This document shows positions 1 through 9,700 of a stretch of 33,797 nt of DNA, one piece after another (the first letter of the stretch is position 1; each line of letters begins with the position of its first letter). A program made the translations under genes and the position numbers. The stretch comes from Verrucomicrobiales bacterium. Lineage in GTDB: Bacteria > Verrucomicrobiota > Verrucomicrobiia > Limisphaerales > CAIMTB01. The notes under the pieces were generated by a model. It ran no database searches, was not told the DNA's origin, and saw only the letters and a list, made by a program, of their open reading frames with translations. The stretch is from assembly GCA_016795425.1 (NCBI GenBank), contig JAEUHG010000301.1, forward strand, positions 1 to 33,797. Direction: 5' to 3'.

Positions 1-82
1 TCGGAGGTGCGCCCTGGGCACCCACCGCGCGGGAACCGCCTTCCCTTTTCAGCCATCGACGGGTTCACTGCGGTCTCAAACC

Positions 83-814
83 GTGCCCGACGGAAATCCA
101 GGTCCGATCTTCGCAACGACTCGATGGAGTCTCGTGCTCGACGCCGCTCGTCAGGACACGCCCGAAGCGGATCACGCACTCGCGGAACTGTGTCGTCTCT
201 ACTGGTATCCGCTGTATGCCCATGTCCGGCGCTTCGGTCACGCTCCGGAGACGGCCCAGGACCTGACCCAGGAGTTCTTTGCCCGCTTGCTGGAGAAGAA
301 CTACCTGAGCACCGCGGACCGGAGACGCGGCAAGTTCCGAGGTTTCCTCCTGACCGCGTTCAAGTGCTTCCTGGCCAATGAATGGGATCGGGCGATGGCG
401 CAAAAGCGGGGCGGCGGAAAGGAGCCGGTCTGGCTGGATTCTCTCGAAGCGGAAGACCGCTACCGGTACGAACCGGTGGACTCCCTCAGCGCCGACCAGT
501 TGTACGACCGGCGGTGGGCTCTGGACCTGCTCACCCGGGTCCACCGACGGCTCGCCGACGAGTTCGCCGCGGCGAACAAGTCCGAGCGGTTCGAGGCTTT
601 GGAACAGTTTCTTCCCGGCGCGCAGCCCGCGGAATCGCAGGCGGCCGTCGGCGAACGCCTCGGGCTGAATGAAAACGCCGTCAAACAGGAGGTCTTCCGC
701 CTCAAAAAACGCTATGTCAGTTTGTTGCGCGAAGAAGTGAGCCACACCGTGGCGCACCCCGACGAAGTGGATGAGGAACTCCGGTACCTCGTGGATGTCG
801 TGGCTCGTGGTTGA
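83..814 (+). CDS. ECF-type RNA polymerase sigma factor
   Basis: A 243-residue sigma-70 family protein that would direct RNA polymerase to a dedicated set of promoters. The region 2 core is visible at about residues 38-75 (YWYPLYAHVRR, then AQDLTQEFFARLLEK). The C-terminal region 4 helix-turn-helix lies at about 186-215 (AAVGERLGLNENAVKQEVFR). It is longer than a minimal ECF factor because a charged linker separates the two domains, as is common in Planctomycetes and Verrucomicrobia. The start is GTG at 83; the first residues (GPIFATTRWSLV) match the usual beginning of this family, which supports it. No anti-sigma factor is adjacent. Instead a Ser/Thr kinase follows 91 bp downstream on the same strand, an arrangement known for kinase-associated ECF groups, so control by phosphorylation is plausible but inferred. 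Confidence 0.9.
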   Translation: MPDGNPGPIFATTRWSLVLDAARQDTPEADHALAELCRLYWYPLYAHVRRFGHAPETAQDLTQEFFARLLEKNYLSTADRRRGKFRGFLLTAFKCFLANEWDRAMAQKRGGGKEPVWLDSLEAEDRYRYEPVDSLSADQLYDRRWALDLLTRVHRRLADEFAAANKSERFEALEQFLPGAQPAESQAAVGERLGLNENAVKQEVFRLKKRYVSLLREEVSHTVAHPDEVDEELRYLVDVVARG

Positions 815-905
815 ACCCGGGCCGATAGTCCTAGCGGAATCCGAGTAACCTGCCGCCGGTATTCTCTTAATCGAATTCTCGGAGGTCTCTGGCGAAGCGC
901 GTCCT

Positions 906-3900
906 ATGGGTCGCGCCCGCCCGAACTCCGGGTCTCGGATCATGAGCACACCCCACTCCAACGCAGTCTGCGCCACTTGCGGCCTGCCCTTGCCGGGGGG
1001 CGAACCGACGTCGCGCTGCCCACACTGCCTTCTCCACCTGGCGTTGGCGGACGAGGAGGATGGAAACCCATCGGCGCATTCACCCACCTCCCCGGAACGA
1101 ACCCGTGCCCGGTACTTCGGAGACTTCGAACTCGTGGAGCAGATTGCCCAAGGCGGGATGGGCGTCGTGTGGAAGGCACGCCAACTCACCGTCCACCGCA
1201 CGGTCGCCCTGAAAATGATTCATGCCGGACACCTGGCATCGGCGGAAGCCCGGGTCCGCTTCGCGGCGGAGATTGAGGCGACCGTCCGATTGGATCATCC
1301 CCACATCGTGCCGCTCTACGAAACCGGCGAGCACGACGGTGTCCACTTCTTCACCATGAAACTGCTGGGCGGCGGCGATTTGATCGCGCGTCAGGCGGAT
1401 TTCGCGTTGTCCAACGCCGACGGCTCGCCGGCCATGGGTCGCGAGTTGCGCGAACGCCAGATACGGATCGCCGGGGTGATTCTGAAAATCGCGCGCGCCG
1501 TCCACTACGCCCATCGCCGCGGCATTCTGCATCGGGACCTCAAGCCATCGAATGTGCTTCTCGACGATGCCGGAGAACCGCACGTCGTCGATTTTGGCCT
1601 GGCGAAGATGATGACGCGAGAGAGCGGCTTCACCTTCACGCAGACGGTCCTCGGGTCACCCAATTACATGGCACCGGAGCAAGCCATGGGCCGAACCGAC
1701 GAACTCACCGTTGCGACGGATGTCTATGGCCTCGGGGCGATCTTCTACCACCTCCTCACCGGTCAACCTCCGTTCCGCGCCGATTCGCCCATCGCCACGC
1801 TCCGCAAGGTCATCGACACACCCCCATCCCCGCCGCGCAAACACCACCCCGCCATCGACGCCGACCTGGAGACGATCTGCCTGAAGTGCCTTGAAAAATC
1901 GGCGACCGATCGATACGCCACGGCGGAAGCGCTGGCCGAAGACCTGGTTCGCTGGTTGGAGAAGCGACCCATCCTGGCGCGCCGCGCCACGGCGATCGAA
2001 CACGCCTGGCGTTGGTGCCAGCGTCAACCGGCCCTGGCCACCGCGCTGGTGGCTTGTTTGTGCCTCCTGACCGTCGTCGCGGTGGGCTCCACGATCGCCG
2101 CCCTCCGCATCCGTGGCGCAGAACAGGCCGCCCGCGCCGCGCTTCGAGAATCCCAGGTCAGCCAGGCGCGCAGCCTTCGGCTCACCTCGGAACTCGGTCA
2201 TCGCGAGGAAGGCCTTCGATTGCTACGCAACGCAATGCAATCCGGAGGGCACCAGGAACTCCGCACCCGCGCTCGCGACGAATGGCTCGCCACCATCGTG
2301 CGAACCGATCTCGAGTTCTCTCCACTGCCCGCACTTCCCGTGGCCCGCGATCCGTCGCTTCACCGAGTCGCACCCGGGTTCGATCGCGTCGCCAGCCTGA
2401 TCGACGGTAAGACGGTCCTGATCCGCGACCTTTCGTCCAGCAGACCGATTCATGACTTCCAACTCGAGGACGCAGATGGCGCCCGCCTCGGCCCATTCAG
2501 TCACGATGGCCGATTTCTCGGCATTCGCACCCAGGACGGTCTCGGAGTCTGGGACGTGTCATCGGGAAAATGCCTGTGGAGGACCAACGGGACGAGGCGA
2601 GTCTTCGCTTTTGCCCCGGATCGCGCGGAATTTGCGGTCGAAGAGTGGGGATACCAGGCCACCATCTTATCACTCCCGGACCTCAACATGGTTCGCGCCG
2701 CCCGCGGAACAGCGCCCCAGGATGCCGGCTCGCCTCGTGGTTGGACCGGAATGGCTCTTTCCCCAGGCGGCCGAACCCTGGTGGTCGCGCGCGGTCGTGA
2801 CCGTGTGATGGAGTGGATCGACCTCACCAGAGACCAAGTCATCCGCCGCACGACCAATCGAGCGCCCGTCGTCGCCATGGCTTGGAGTCCGGACGGCACG
2901 CGCTTCGCGGCGGCCCTGGGCAATGGACGCGTGCCTGTCTTCGCCCCCAATGGCCGGCAGGTCTTCGACCTGCCATCGATGACCGGAATCGCCCGCAGCC
3001 TCGCGTTCAACAACGACGCTTCTCTTCTCGCCGTGCAAGGCCGGGACCGCGTGCTGCGCGTCGTCGATACCCAAGCCATGCGGAATGCTTTTGACGCCAA
3101 ATGCGACGGCGACGCCATCGCCTTCGACCCTCACGGCGCACGCCTGGGCCCGGTGTTCCGAGGCACCGACTTCGGCTGGTTCGAGATGCGTCGTCCCGCT
3201 GAGTTTCGACAAGCCGCCGTCACTGCCACACGGACCGAACTCGACGGTTGCCGTTTCTCTCCGGATGGCCGGCTAATTGCCGTCGGCAATGCCTCGGACG
3301 TGGTCCTCTGTGATCCCGCCAGCATGCAGCGTGTAGCCAGCCGCCCGGGATGGCGCTTCGGGGGGTTCGCTTTCGATCCCTCGGAACCCAGGGTCATCGC
3401 GACGACCCCCGCGGGAATCCAACGCTGGCAGATTCGGCAGCCGGCGACGAATTCCTTCGATCTGCACGGCATGGAATGGATACGCCAGGGCTCGGGTTGG
3501 CGCGGCCTGTCCTTCACCGAGGACGGTTCCCACGTCATGGCCATCAACATTCACAGCAACGCCGCATTCGTCTTCGATCGTACGTTCACTCAAACCGTCG
3601 CCACGCTTCGGGCCCCCGCTGCCATCGACGCCGTAGCCCTGGGCACGGACCAACAATGGGCCGCCACCGCCAGCGCCGCCGATCGACTGGTCCGTGTCTG
3701 GAAGGTGTCCTCGGGCGAACAAGTCGGGGCCCTCCCTTGCGGCTCGGATCCGCAGGTGACCTTCAGTGGCGACGGACGATGGCTGGCAATCTCGGGCGAG
3801 TCCTTTTCCCTCCATGCGGTCGGAACCTGGGCCACAGGCCCCCCGCTTCCGCTACCAGAGAATCGTCCGCTTCTGGGGGCGGTCGCCTTCTCACCCGACA

Positions 3901-4172
3901 GTCGCCTCCTCGCGGTGGTGTGCGATCAAACATCCATTCAACTCATCGACCTCGAGAGTTTCCAACCTCTCGGCTTGCTGCAGTGGCCCGGAAACATGGT
4001 CATGAACGCCGTGGGCTTCTCGCCTGACGGGACGTTGCTGGCCGGAACGGGAACGTTGGGTCGGCTCCAAATATGGGATCTCAAGGGACTTCGCCACCGT
4101 CTCCAAGAACTCGACCTCGACTGGAACTGGCCGTCGCTCATGGGGCGCGGATTCCTGCCCCCGAGTCCCTAG
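906..4172 (+). CDS. Membrane-anchored Hanks-type Ser/Thr kinase with zinc ribbon and WD40 propeller
   Basis: A 1088-residue protein kinase. The N-terminus has a zinc-ribbon-like pair of cysteine knuckles (CATC at 22-25, CPHC at 38-41). The kinase domain spans about 70-355, with a glycine-rich loop (QGGMGVVWK), Lys103 in ALKM, catalytic HRDLKPSN (209-216), DFGLAK (229-234) and the APE motif (256-258). All catalytic elements are intact. A single hydrophobic segment at about 377-400 should anchor it in the inner membrane. Residues from about 470 to the end are repeated WD40-like blades ('FSPDG..LA', 'IWDLKG'), probably a sensory or scaffold propeller on the far side of the membrane. ATG at 906 is used here, but ATG at 942 (MSTPHSN) is equally possible; a GGAGGT at 881-886 is too far from either to decide. 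The gene pairs with the sigma factor just upstream. The target of phosphorylation cannot be read from the sequence. Confidence 0.9.
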   Translation: MGRARPNSGSRIMSTPHSNAVCATCGLPLPGGEPTSRCPHCLLHLALADEEDGNPSAHSPTSPERTRARYFGDFELVEQIAQGGMGVVWKARQLTVHRTVALKMIHAGHLASAEARVRFAAEIEATVRLDHPHIVPLYETGEHDGVHFFTMKLLGGGDLIARQADFALSNADGSPAMGRELRERQIRIAGVILKIARAVHYAHRRGILHRDLKPSNVLLDDAGEPHVVDFGLAKMMTRESGFTFTQTVLGSPNYMAPEQAMGRTDELTVATDVYGLGAIFYHLLTGQPPFRADSPIATLRKVIDTPPSPPRKHHPAIDADLETICLKCLEKSATDRYATAEALAEDLVRWLEKRPILARRATAIEHAWRWCQRQPALATALVACLCLLTVVAVGSTIAALRIRGAEQAARAALRESQVSQARSLRLTSELGHREEGLRLLRNAMQSGGHQELRTRARDEWLATIVRTDLEFSPLPALPVARDPSLHRVAPGFDRVASLIDGKTVLIRDLSSSRPIHDFQLEDADGARLGPFSHDGRFLGIRTQDGLGVWDVSSGKCLWRTNGTRRVFAFAPDRAEFAVEEWGYQATILSLPDLNMVRAARGTAPQDAGSPRGWTGMALSPGGRTLVVARGRDRVMEWIDLTRDQVIRRTTNRAPVVAMAWSPDGTRFAAALGNGRVPVFAPNGRQVFDLPSMTGIARSLAFNNDASLLAVQGRDRVLRVVDTQAMRNAFDAKCDGDAIAFDPHGARLGPVFRGTDFGWFEMRRPAEFRQAAVTATRTELDGCRFSPDGRLIAVGNASDVVLCDPASMQRVASRPGWRFGGFAFDPSEPRVIATTPAGIQRWQIRQPATNSFDLHGMEWIRQGSGWRGLSFTEDGSHVMAINIHSNAAFVFDRTFTQTVATLRAPAAIDAVALGTDQQWAATASAADRLVRVWKVSSGEQVGALPCGSDPQVTFSGDGRWLAISGESFSLHAVGTWATGPPLPLPENRPLLGAVAFSPDSRLLAVVCDQTSIQLIDLESFQPLGLLQWPGNMVMNAVGFSPDGTLLAGTGTLGRLQIWDLKGLRHRLQELDLDWNWPSLMGRGFLPPSP

Positions 4173-4188
4173 CCACTGAAGATATCCA

Positions 4189-6189
4189 TCATCCCACGAC
4201 GCCCTCGCGGTTGCTGAGAAGCACGAGCCCGAAGGACGGCACTTGGATCCGATCCTTCTCACCACGCCTCGCTGCTCTCGCCCACCCGGCGGCAGGGCCT
4301 CGCGCAGCGGACAGGATGTCCAGGTTATACATCCAGCCGAAGTCCAAATCGGGAAACCCGACGACCTCCACCTCGAGCATCTCGGGCTCAAGATTCGCCA
4401 TCAACAGGATCCGCTTCGAATGACATCGGGCCGACAACACCGCCAAAGTCCGTGCCTCCGTGCAGGTCACCGGCAGAACCTCGCCCCCGCCAACGGAACT
4501 CATTGCCTCGAACACGTGATAGAGAGGAAATACGGCGCCGGGGGTCGATGGAAATCGATTCGGCAGCGGTGATCCGCTAGCCAACTCCATCACCCCCCGC
4601 CAGCCCGTCGTCTCGAAGTACGTCACGGCATCGACCCCGGCTCCCCCCAACTCCACCAGGCTCCCCAAGGTCCAGGCGGCGGCGAACAATCCGGCCTGGC
4701 GTGGATCCACCTGCGGCGGGAGTTCGCCAGGCAACTCGGGTGATGCGACACCAGTGGACACCGCATTGAACCGACGACGCAAAGTCACCGGAGTGACGAC
4801 CATGGGCTTGCCATCCGAGAAACTCCGAGCGGTTCGCACCGTAGCCGATTGCGCCTCGAGATTCTCCATCACCGATGCGTCGTCATGGACGTGCACTTGC
4901 GGATTGATCGACCAGAAAACGAAGTCGGCCCGATCCACGGCGCAGCGACCCAAGGCTCGTTCCCGGTTGAGTTCGCAGAAGTTCGCGTCGCTGCCAGCAC
5001 CGACCGGCGCGTGCAGTCCGTCGACGATGCGCCGCACCATGTCCAATGTCGTCGCAGACGTGGCAGCTTCGCCCTCTCTCAAAGCCAGGACGCGAGCGAC
5101 TCGCGTTCGTGGAGTTGCGAGAATTGCCGACACGCCGGAGGCATCGACGCAGCTCTCCCTGGGCAAATGAACCGCGAGCTCCAACCCGCCACCGATCTGA
5201 CTGGCCTCTTGAGCCGCGCGTTCCCATTGACCCACCCAGTCGGAAGCGGACAGCCGCAGATCCACCCGAAGATGTGCGACACCCAGACGTCGAAGCCTGG
5301 AAATCTGGTGTTCCGAGGTCGGAACTCCGTGGCTCGCCGCGCCGAGACCAACGGTGGGCAACCGCATCACCGCCCCGGCACCCGGCTCGACCTTGACCAC
5401 GCGCGGGACCCTCGGACCCGGCTCGACCACCCGCCGGGCCGGTTTGGCTTCCCATCCTTCGAGATGGAGACTCACAACCTGGCGGATGCGGGTGCCGGCC
5501 TTGATCTCGACCGGGAATGGCAGAGACAGCGGCGTGCTATAGGTCTTGAGACTCGCGTCCGTCCAGTTGCGCTGGTCCTCGGTCTCGAAAATGTCGCCCT
5601 CGAATGTCACGGTCGCCCACACTCCGGGTTCAACTTCATGGGACATCGCCCGCAACTCCCGAAACGTCCCTTGCCCGATGATTTGGGGTTCGATGAGGTC
5701 CGGGAAACAGCCCTCGACCCGGCGACCATCGACTCGAATTTGCCGCGCCCGTGCGCCCGCACATTCGCGAACGGGATGCAGCACGCAGAGACCAATGCGA
5801 TTGCGAAGAAAGGTCGATCGCGCCACGCCGTCGAAGACATAGGATAACCGTCCGTCCTCGGAACCCGACACGGTGCCGCGCCATGTGAAGTCAATCTCGC
5901 GTCGCTGATGCCGGCATTCGAATTCCACCTGGAACGCCTCTTCGCCCATCTCGTGCCGGGTCTCCGTGACGATCCCCGGAACCGTTTCCCAGTCGCGGTC
6001 GCGCACCGCGGCGTAGATTCCACGAAGCACCTCCAAACCGTTCCAACGGACGCGGCGAACCCAACCCTGGGTCGATTCGTAGAGCAACCGAAGCGGCCCC
6101 GCACGCATCCGCTCCGCCTCAGGCGTTTCCTCCCGGCGTCCGTAAAGAATCAGATTCGATTCGCGCATGGCGCAAAGAGGCTGGGACAT
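4189..6189 (-). CDS. apnL: D-apionate lactonase (ApnL family)
   Basis: A 666-residue cytoplasmic protein without a signal peptide, recognised as ApnL, which hydrolyses D-apionolactone to D-apionate. Family-like features are the start MRAGPLRLLYE (28-38), GLEVLRGIYAAVRDRDWET (51-69), the stretch EDQRNWTDASLKTY (204-217) followed by TPLSLPFPV, and in the central TIM-barrel-like part GSDANFCELN (399-408) and INPQVH (428-433). The recognition is from remembered family motifs and not from an alignment. The start codon lies only 3 bp after the permease stop, so it is the last gene of the ABC importer operon. That placement ties sugar import to the second oxidative-pathway step. It converges on the kinase gene with 16 bp between stops, and no hairpin terminator is visible there. 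A start at residue 8 is an alternative. Confidence 0.8.
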   Translation of the reverse strand: MSQPLCAMRESNLILYGRREETPEAERMRAGPLRLLYESTQGWVRRVRWNGLEVLRGIYAAVRDRDWETVPGIVTETRHEMGEEAFQVEFECRHQRREIDFTWRGTVSGSEDGRLSYVFDGVARSTFLRNRIGLCVLHPVRECAGARARQIRVDGRRVEGCFPDLIEPQIIGQGTFRELRAMSHEVEPGVWATVTFEGDIFETEDQRNWTDASLKTYSTPLSLPFPVEIKAGTRIRQVVSLHLEGWEAKPARRVVEPGPRVPRVVKVEPGAGAVMRLPTVGLGAASHGVPTSEHQISRLRRLGVAHLRVDLRLSASDWVGQWERAAQEASQIGGGLELAVHLPRESCVDASGVSAILATPRTRVARVLALREGEAATSATTLDMVRRIVDGLHAPVGAGSDANFCELNRERALGRCAVDRADFVFWSINPQVHVHDDASVMENLEAQSATVRTARSFSDGKPMVVTPVTLRRRFNAVSTGVASPELPGELPPQVDPRQAGLFAAAWTLGSLVELGGAGVDAVTYFETTGWRGVMELASGSPLPNRFPSTPGAVFPLYHVFEAMSSVGGGEVLPVTCTEARTLAVLSARCHSKRILLMANLEPEMLEVEVVGFPDLDFGWMYNLDILSAARGPAAGWARAARRGEKDRIQVPSFGLVLLSNREGVVG

Positions 6190-6192
6190 CGC

Positions 6193-7209
6193 TCACGGAT
6201 CTCCGGGACCATCCTCGGGAGGCGTTTCCACATAGATACGGCGCCGCCCCACCCGCGCCAGGATCCGACATCGGGTCGCATCCAGGAGCACGGCGAGGAA
6301 GATCACGCCGCTGGTAATCAACGGATAGAGATAGGAGTTCACATTGAGAATCGTGAGACCGTTCTCGATGGTCTGGATCAGGACGGCACCCAGAACGGTC
6401 CCGGGCAGCACGGCGCCCCGGCCGCCGAACAGACTGGTTCCCCCCAATACCGCCGCCGCAATCGCCAGAAATTCACGGTTGTTACCAAAACCCGGCGATA
6501 CGGCGGGCGCCTGGGACAACGCCACCACTGCGGCCATTGCCGCCGACACTCCGCAGATGCCATAGACCGCAAAGAGCACTCCCTTCGTTCGAATTCCTGC
6601 TTTCCGCGCCGCGTCGGCATCCGCACCCACGGCATACACATGCCGCCCAAAGGGCGTTCGCGTGAGCACAACGTGGGCCAGGATCGCGACCATCCCGAAG
6701 ATCAGGACTGGCAGTGGCAGGCCGGCGATCTTCGTCGCCCCGAGCGCGTAAAATTCCTCCGGCAGATTCATCGCCCGCGTTTCGGTGATGCGAAGGCCGA
6801 GACCACGGCCGAAATACCTTGTCGCCAGCGTCACCACGAAGGCCAGGACCGCAAAGCGCGTGATGAACAGCGCATTCACGGATCCGTAGACGATTCCTAT
6901 GCCCGCCATAACCGCGATCACTCCCGCCACCGGAAAACCGCTCACCGCCAATTTCCCGCCGACCGCCGCCGCCACAAACATGATCGACCCAACGGAGAGA
7001 TCCACGCCCGCCGTCAACAACACGAAGGTCATCCCCACCGCGAGAATGCCAGTCGACGACGTTTGGATGAGGATGTTCATCGCGTTGACCGGGCGCAGAA
7101 ACGCCGGCGATAGCAGACCGAAACCGACGACGACAACGGCGAACAAAAGGATCGGCGCCTGGTTCAAAACCCACTCCCATCTCCAACGCGTCGAACCGGG
7201 TCGGCTCAC
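6193..7209 (-). CDS. Sugar ABC transporter permease, RbsC type (second permease)
   Basis: A 338-residue integral inner-membrane protein of the ribose/xylose permease family (BPD_transp_2). It shows many hydrophobic segments and the family's signature stretches: TAGVDLSVGSIM at about 66-77, TPFGRHVYAVGADADAARKAGI in the second half, and LGGTSLFGGRGAVLPGTVLGA near 255-275. It should form the heterodimeric channel with the other permease encoded at 8717-9667. It starts at GTG, overlapping the ATPase stop by 4 bp (GTGA), which indicates translational coupling. Substrate is not readable from a permease sequence; D-apiose is inferred from the neighbouring apiose genes. Two different permeases rather than a homodimer occur in several RbsC-type systems. 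Confidence 0.88.
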   Translation of the reverse strand: MSRPGSTRWRWEWVLNQAPILLFAVVVVGFGLLSPAFLRPVNAMNILIQTSSTGILAVGMTFVLLTAGVDLSVGSIMFVAAAVGGKLAVSGFPVAGVIAVMAGIGIVYGSVNALFITRFAVLAFVVTLATRYFGRGLGLRITETRAMNLPEEFYALGATKIAGLPLPVLIFGMVAILAHVVLTRTPFGRHVYAVGADADAARKAGIRTKGVLFAVYGICGVSAAMAAVVALSQAPAVSPGFGNNREFLAIAAAVLGGTSLFGGRGAVLPGTVLGAVLIQTIENGLTILNVNSYLYPLITSGVIFLAVLLDATRCRILARVGRRRIYVETPPEDGPGDP

Positions 7210-8720
7210 GGAACCGCCTCCCCATGCAGCGCCGACTTCAGAATTCGCTCACGATCAAATTCACCGCGTTCGACGCAGTCCCGGATTTCTCCCCGGCGCA
7301 TCACCAGGATTCGGTCGCAGATCCCTATGAGTTCCTCGACTTCAGAAGAGATCACCAGCACCCCGGCACCGCGAGCGGCCAGCTCCCCGATCAAACGGTA
7401 GATCTCATACTTGGCGCCGACATCGATTCCCCGTGTCGGTTCGTCCAAAATGAAAACCTTGGGCTCGTTCCACAGCCATTTGGCGAGCACCACCTTTTGT
7501 TGATTCCCGCCGCTCAATGTCTTCACCGCCTGTGCGTCTGCCGCCGTCGGGGTGAGTCCCACCGCCTCGCGCAGTCGTTTCACGCCCTCGCGCGAACGTC
7601 GCGCGTCCAGCCAGCCCAGAGGGCCGCGTACGAGCCTCGGCAGGACCACCGAAGTCAAATTGTCAGCAATCGTGCCCTCGGTGCTCAGACCATCACCCCG
7701 CCGATCCTCGGTCAGGAACGCAAGACCCAGGGCGATGCGTTCCCGCGGCGACAGGCCGGACAACGACCGGCCATCCAGGCGAACGGTCCCGGCGGCACAG
7801 GGATCGAGACCGAAGAGGATCCGGGCCAATTCAGATCTGCCGGCACCCATCAGTCCGGATACACCCAGAATCTCGCCGGCGCGGAGTTCGAAATGGGCGG
7901 AACGCAAAACCCCCGGCTGCGAGACGCCGGAGACTTCCAGGATCACCTGCTCCCCAGGTCGACCCGGGCGCGGCGGATACAGGCCGGCGATCTCGCGTCC
8001 GACCATCAAGGCGATGAGACGCTCGACGGCCAGAGCGTCCGGCGTGCCCTGGCCCACCACGGCACCATCGCGGAGAATGACGATCTCGTCGCAGAGTCGG
8101 CGCACGTCCCCGAGGTTGTGAGAGATGTAGAGGAGGGCGATGTCCCGCTGCCGCAGCCGAGCCATTATGTCGAACAACCGCGCGGCTTCGAACGCGGTCA
8201 GCGAAGTGGTCGGTTCATCAAGGATGATCAACCGGGCGTTGCTCCCCAACGCCTTCGCCACTTCCACCAATTGGCGTTCGCCCGCGGATAGGCGTTCCAC
8301 GGGGGTGTCCGGAGAATGCGGCAGGCGAACCTCCTTCAGCAACTCGCGCGCGCCATCGAGCATGCGGCGCCGGTCGACGACGGGCCACCAGCGCGACCGA
8401 CGCGGGAAACGGTTCAGGAACAGGTTCTCCGCAATGGAAAGGTTGGGAAAGAGATTCAGTTCCTGGTGAACGAATCCAATGCCGGCCCTCGCGGCGTCGC
8501 CAGGCGCGGAGGGCGCGTACGGCCGGCCCTCGAAGGCCATCGCGCCGGTATCGGGTGCGAGGTTACCCCCCAGGATGTTCATCAGGGTGGACTTTCCCGC
8601 GCCATTCTCGCCAACGATGCCGACGGTGCGACCCATCGGAACGTCGAAACTGACCTCTCGAAGCACCTTCACGCCGAAGAAGCTCTTCGAGATCTTCGTG
8701 AATCGGAGGATCGGGTTCAT
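7206..8720 (-). CDS. Sugar ABC transporter ATPase with two nucleotide-binding domains (RbsA/XylG type)
   Basis: A 504-residue ATPase that powers the importer from the cytoplasmic face. Domain 1 has Walker A GENGAGKST (37-45), signature LSAGE (144-148) and Walker B LIILDEP (164-170). Domain 2 has a degenerate Walker A GLMGAGRSE (289-297), the EDRR motif typical of the second half (338-341), signature LSGGNQQ (402-408) and Walker B VFILDEP (422-428). A degenerate second Walker A is normal for RbsA/MglA/XylG proteins and does not mean the gene is broken. ATG start and upstream permease stop overlap by 4 bp (ATGA), and the next gene overlaps in the same way. The substrate is inferred to be apiose from context. 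Confidence 0.93.
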   Translation of the reverse strand: MNPILRFTKISKSFFGVKVLREVSFDVPMGRTVGIVGENGAGKSTLMNILGGNLAPDTGAMAFEGRPYAPSAPGDAARAGIGFVHQELNLFPNLSIAENLFLNRFPRRSRWWPVVDRRRMLDGARELLKEVRLPHSPDTPVERLSAGERQLVEVAKALGSNARLIILDEPTTSLTAFEAARLFDIMARLRQRDIALLYISHNLGDVRRLCDEIVILRDGAVVGQGTPDALAVERLIALMVGREIAGLYPPRPGRPGEQVILEVSGVSQPGVLRSAHFELRAGEILGVSGLMGAGRSELARILFGLDPCAAGTVRLDGRSLSGLSPRERIALGLAFLTEDRRGDGLSTEGTIADNLTSVVLPRLVRGPLGWLDARRSREGVKRLREAVGLTPTAADAQAVKTLSGGNQQKVVLAKWLWNEPKVFILDEPTRGIDVGAKYEIYRLIGELAARGAGVLVISSEVEELIGICDRILVMRRGEIRDCVERGEFDRERILKSALHGEAVP

Positions 8721-9667
8721 CCAGCGCCTCCGGCAAAACGGTTTCTCGCCGAATCGACGAGCGCCGCCCCCAGAATCACGCCGCCCTTCACCATGAGGAT
8801 GGTGTAGTAGGTCAGGCCCAGGAGATTCAGGCTGTTGTCGACCAACGCCAGAAACACCACCCCGAAGAACGTTCCGGCCACACTGCCTTTACCCCCGAAC
8901 AAACTCGTTCCGCCAATGACGACTGCCCCGATCACGTCGAGCAGGTTGTCGCGGGCCATCTCGGGATTGCCCGTCTCGAGAACCGCGGTGAACAACACCG
9001 CTGACAACGCGGCAAACACGCCGCTCGCCACATAGGTGCCGAACGTCACCCAAACCACCGGCACTCCGGAAACCCATGCCGCGCGGGCGTTCTGGCCGAC
9101 CGCGTAAAGCCAACGTCCATAGACGGTCCGGGATAACGCCAGGTGGGCCACGCCGGCGGCGACACCGGCGATCGCGGCAGCCATCCAGAGATTCTGGCCC
9201 AGCACCAGGAAGCTTGGCGGCAAGCCGCCAATCTTGCGCGATAGGGTGATCCAAATCGCCAAACCGCTCAGAAACATCATCGACGTAAGCGTCGCGATGA
9301 ACGCCGGAATCCGGCAGACGGCGACCGCCACCCCATTCATCGCACCGAGGACTGCGCCGGTGGCCAGCATGCCGAGGACTCCCACCGGAACCGCCCACGG
9401 GCTTCCCGCCAACCAACCGTCCTCCGCGCTCATGACTTTTCCGCCCACCACGCTCGCCAGGGCGATTGTCGAAGTGACGGAGAGGTCCATGCCCCCGATC
9501 ACCAAAACCAAAGTCAGCCCCACGGCAGCCACGAGAAGCGGGAGCAAGTAGGCCAGAAGGGTCTGCAGGTTGCCCAACGTGGCGAATCCTGGCGCCAACG
9601 GCGCCATGGCCGCGAAGTAGACCAGGCAGAGCGGTAGAATGAGATGGGGCGTTCGCGGGAAGGACAA
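8717..9667 (-). CDS. Sugar ABC transporter permease, RbsC type (first permease)
   Basis: A 316-residue polytopic inner-membrane protein of the RbsC family. Family stretches include IGGMDLSVTSTIALASVVGG (about 57-76), RTVYGRWLYAVGQNARAAWVSG in the second half, and GGTSLFGGKGSVAGTFFGVV near the C-terminus. Between the stop of the binding-protein gene (9701) and this gene the only usable in-frame initiation codon is TTG at 9667, because the frame is open back to that stop with no ATG or GTG. An SD-like GGAGG lies at 9696-9700, about 28 bases upstream and too far to explain initiation at the TTG. The gene is in an operon with the binding protein (33 bp gap) and the ATPase (4 bp overlap). Confidence 0.87.
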   Translation of the reverse strand: MSFPRTPHLILPLCLVYFAAMAPLAPGFATLGNLQTLLAYLLPLLVAAVGLTLVLVIGGMDLSVTSTIALASVVGGKVMSAEDGWLAGSPWAVPVGVLGMLATGAVLGAMNGVAVAVCRIPAFIATLTSMMFLSGLAIWITLSRKIGGLPPSFLVLGQNLWMAAAIAGVAAGVAHLALSRTVYGRWLYAVGQNARAAWVSGVPVVWVTFGTYVASGVFAALSAVLFTAVLETGNPEMARDNLLDVIGAVVIGGTSLFGGKGSVAGTFFGVVFLALVDNSLNLLGLTYYTILMVKGGVILGAALVDSARNRFAGGAG

Positions 9668-9700
9668 TGGGAATTGGCGGTTTAGGGTTGTCTCGCCTCC

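Noticed and set aside
65..1201. Long open frame on the minus strand (378 codons) across the sigma factor and kinase start
   Set aside because: It lies opposite two clearly recognisable genes, has low-complexity Arg/Pro-rich translation and no domain; GC-rich DNA gives many such shadows.
7206..8720. Degenerate second Walker A (GLMGAGRSE) as a sign of a broken ATPase
   Set aside because: The second domain of RbsA/MglA/XylG-type ATPases normally has this degenerate form, and all other motifs are intact.
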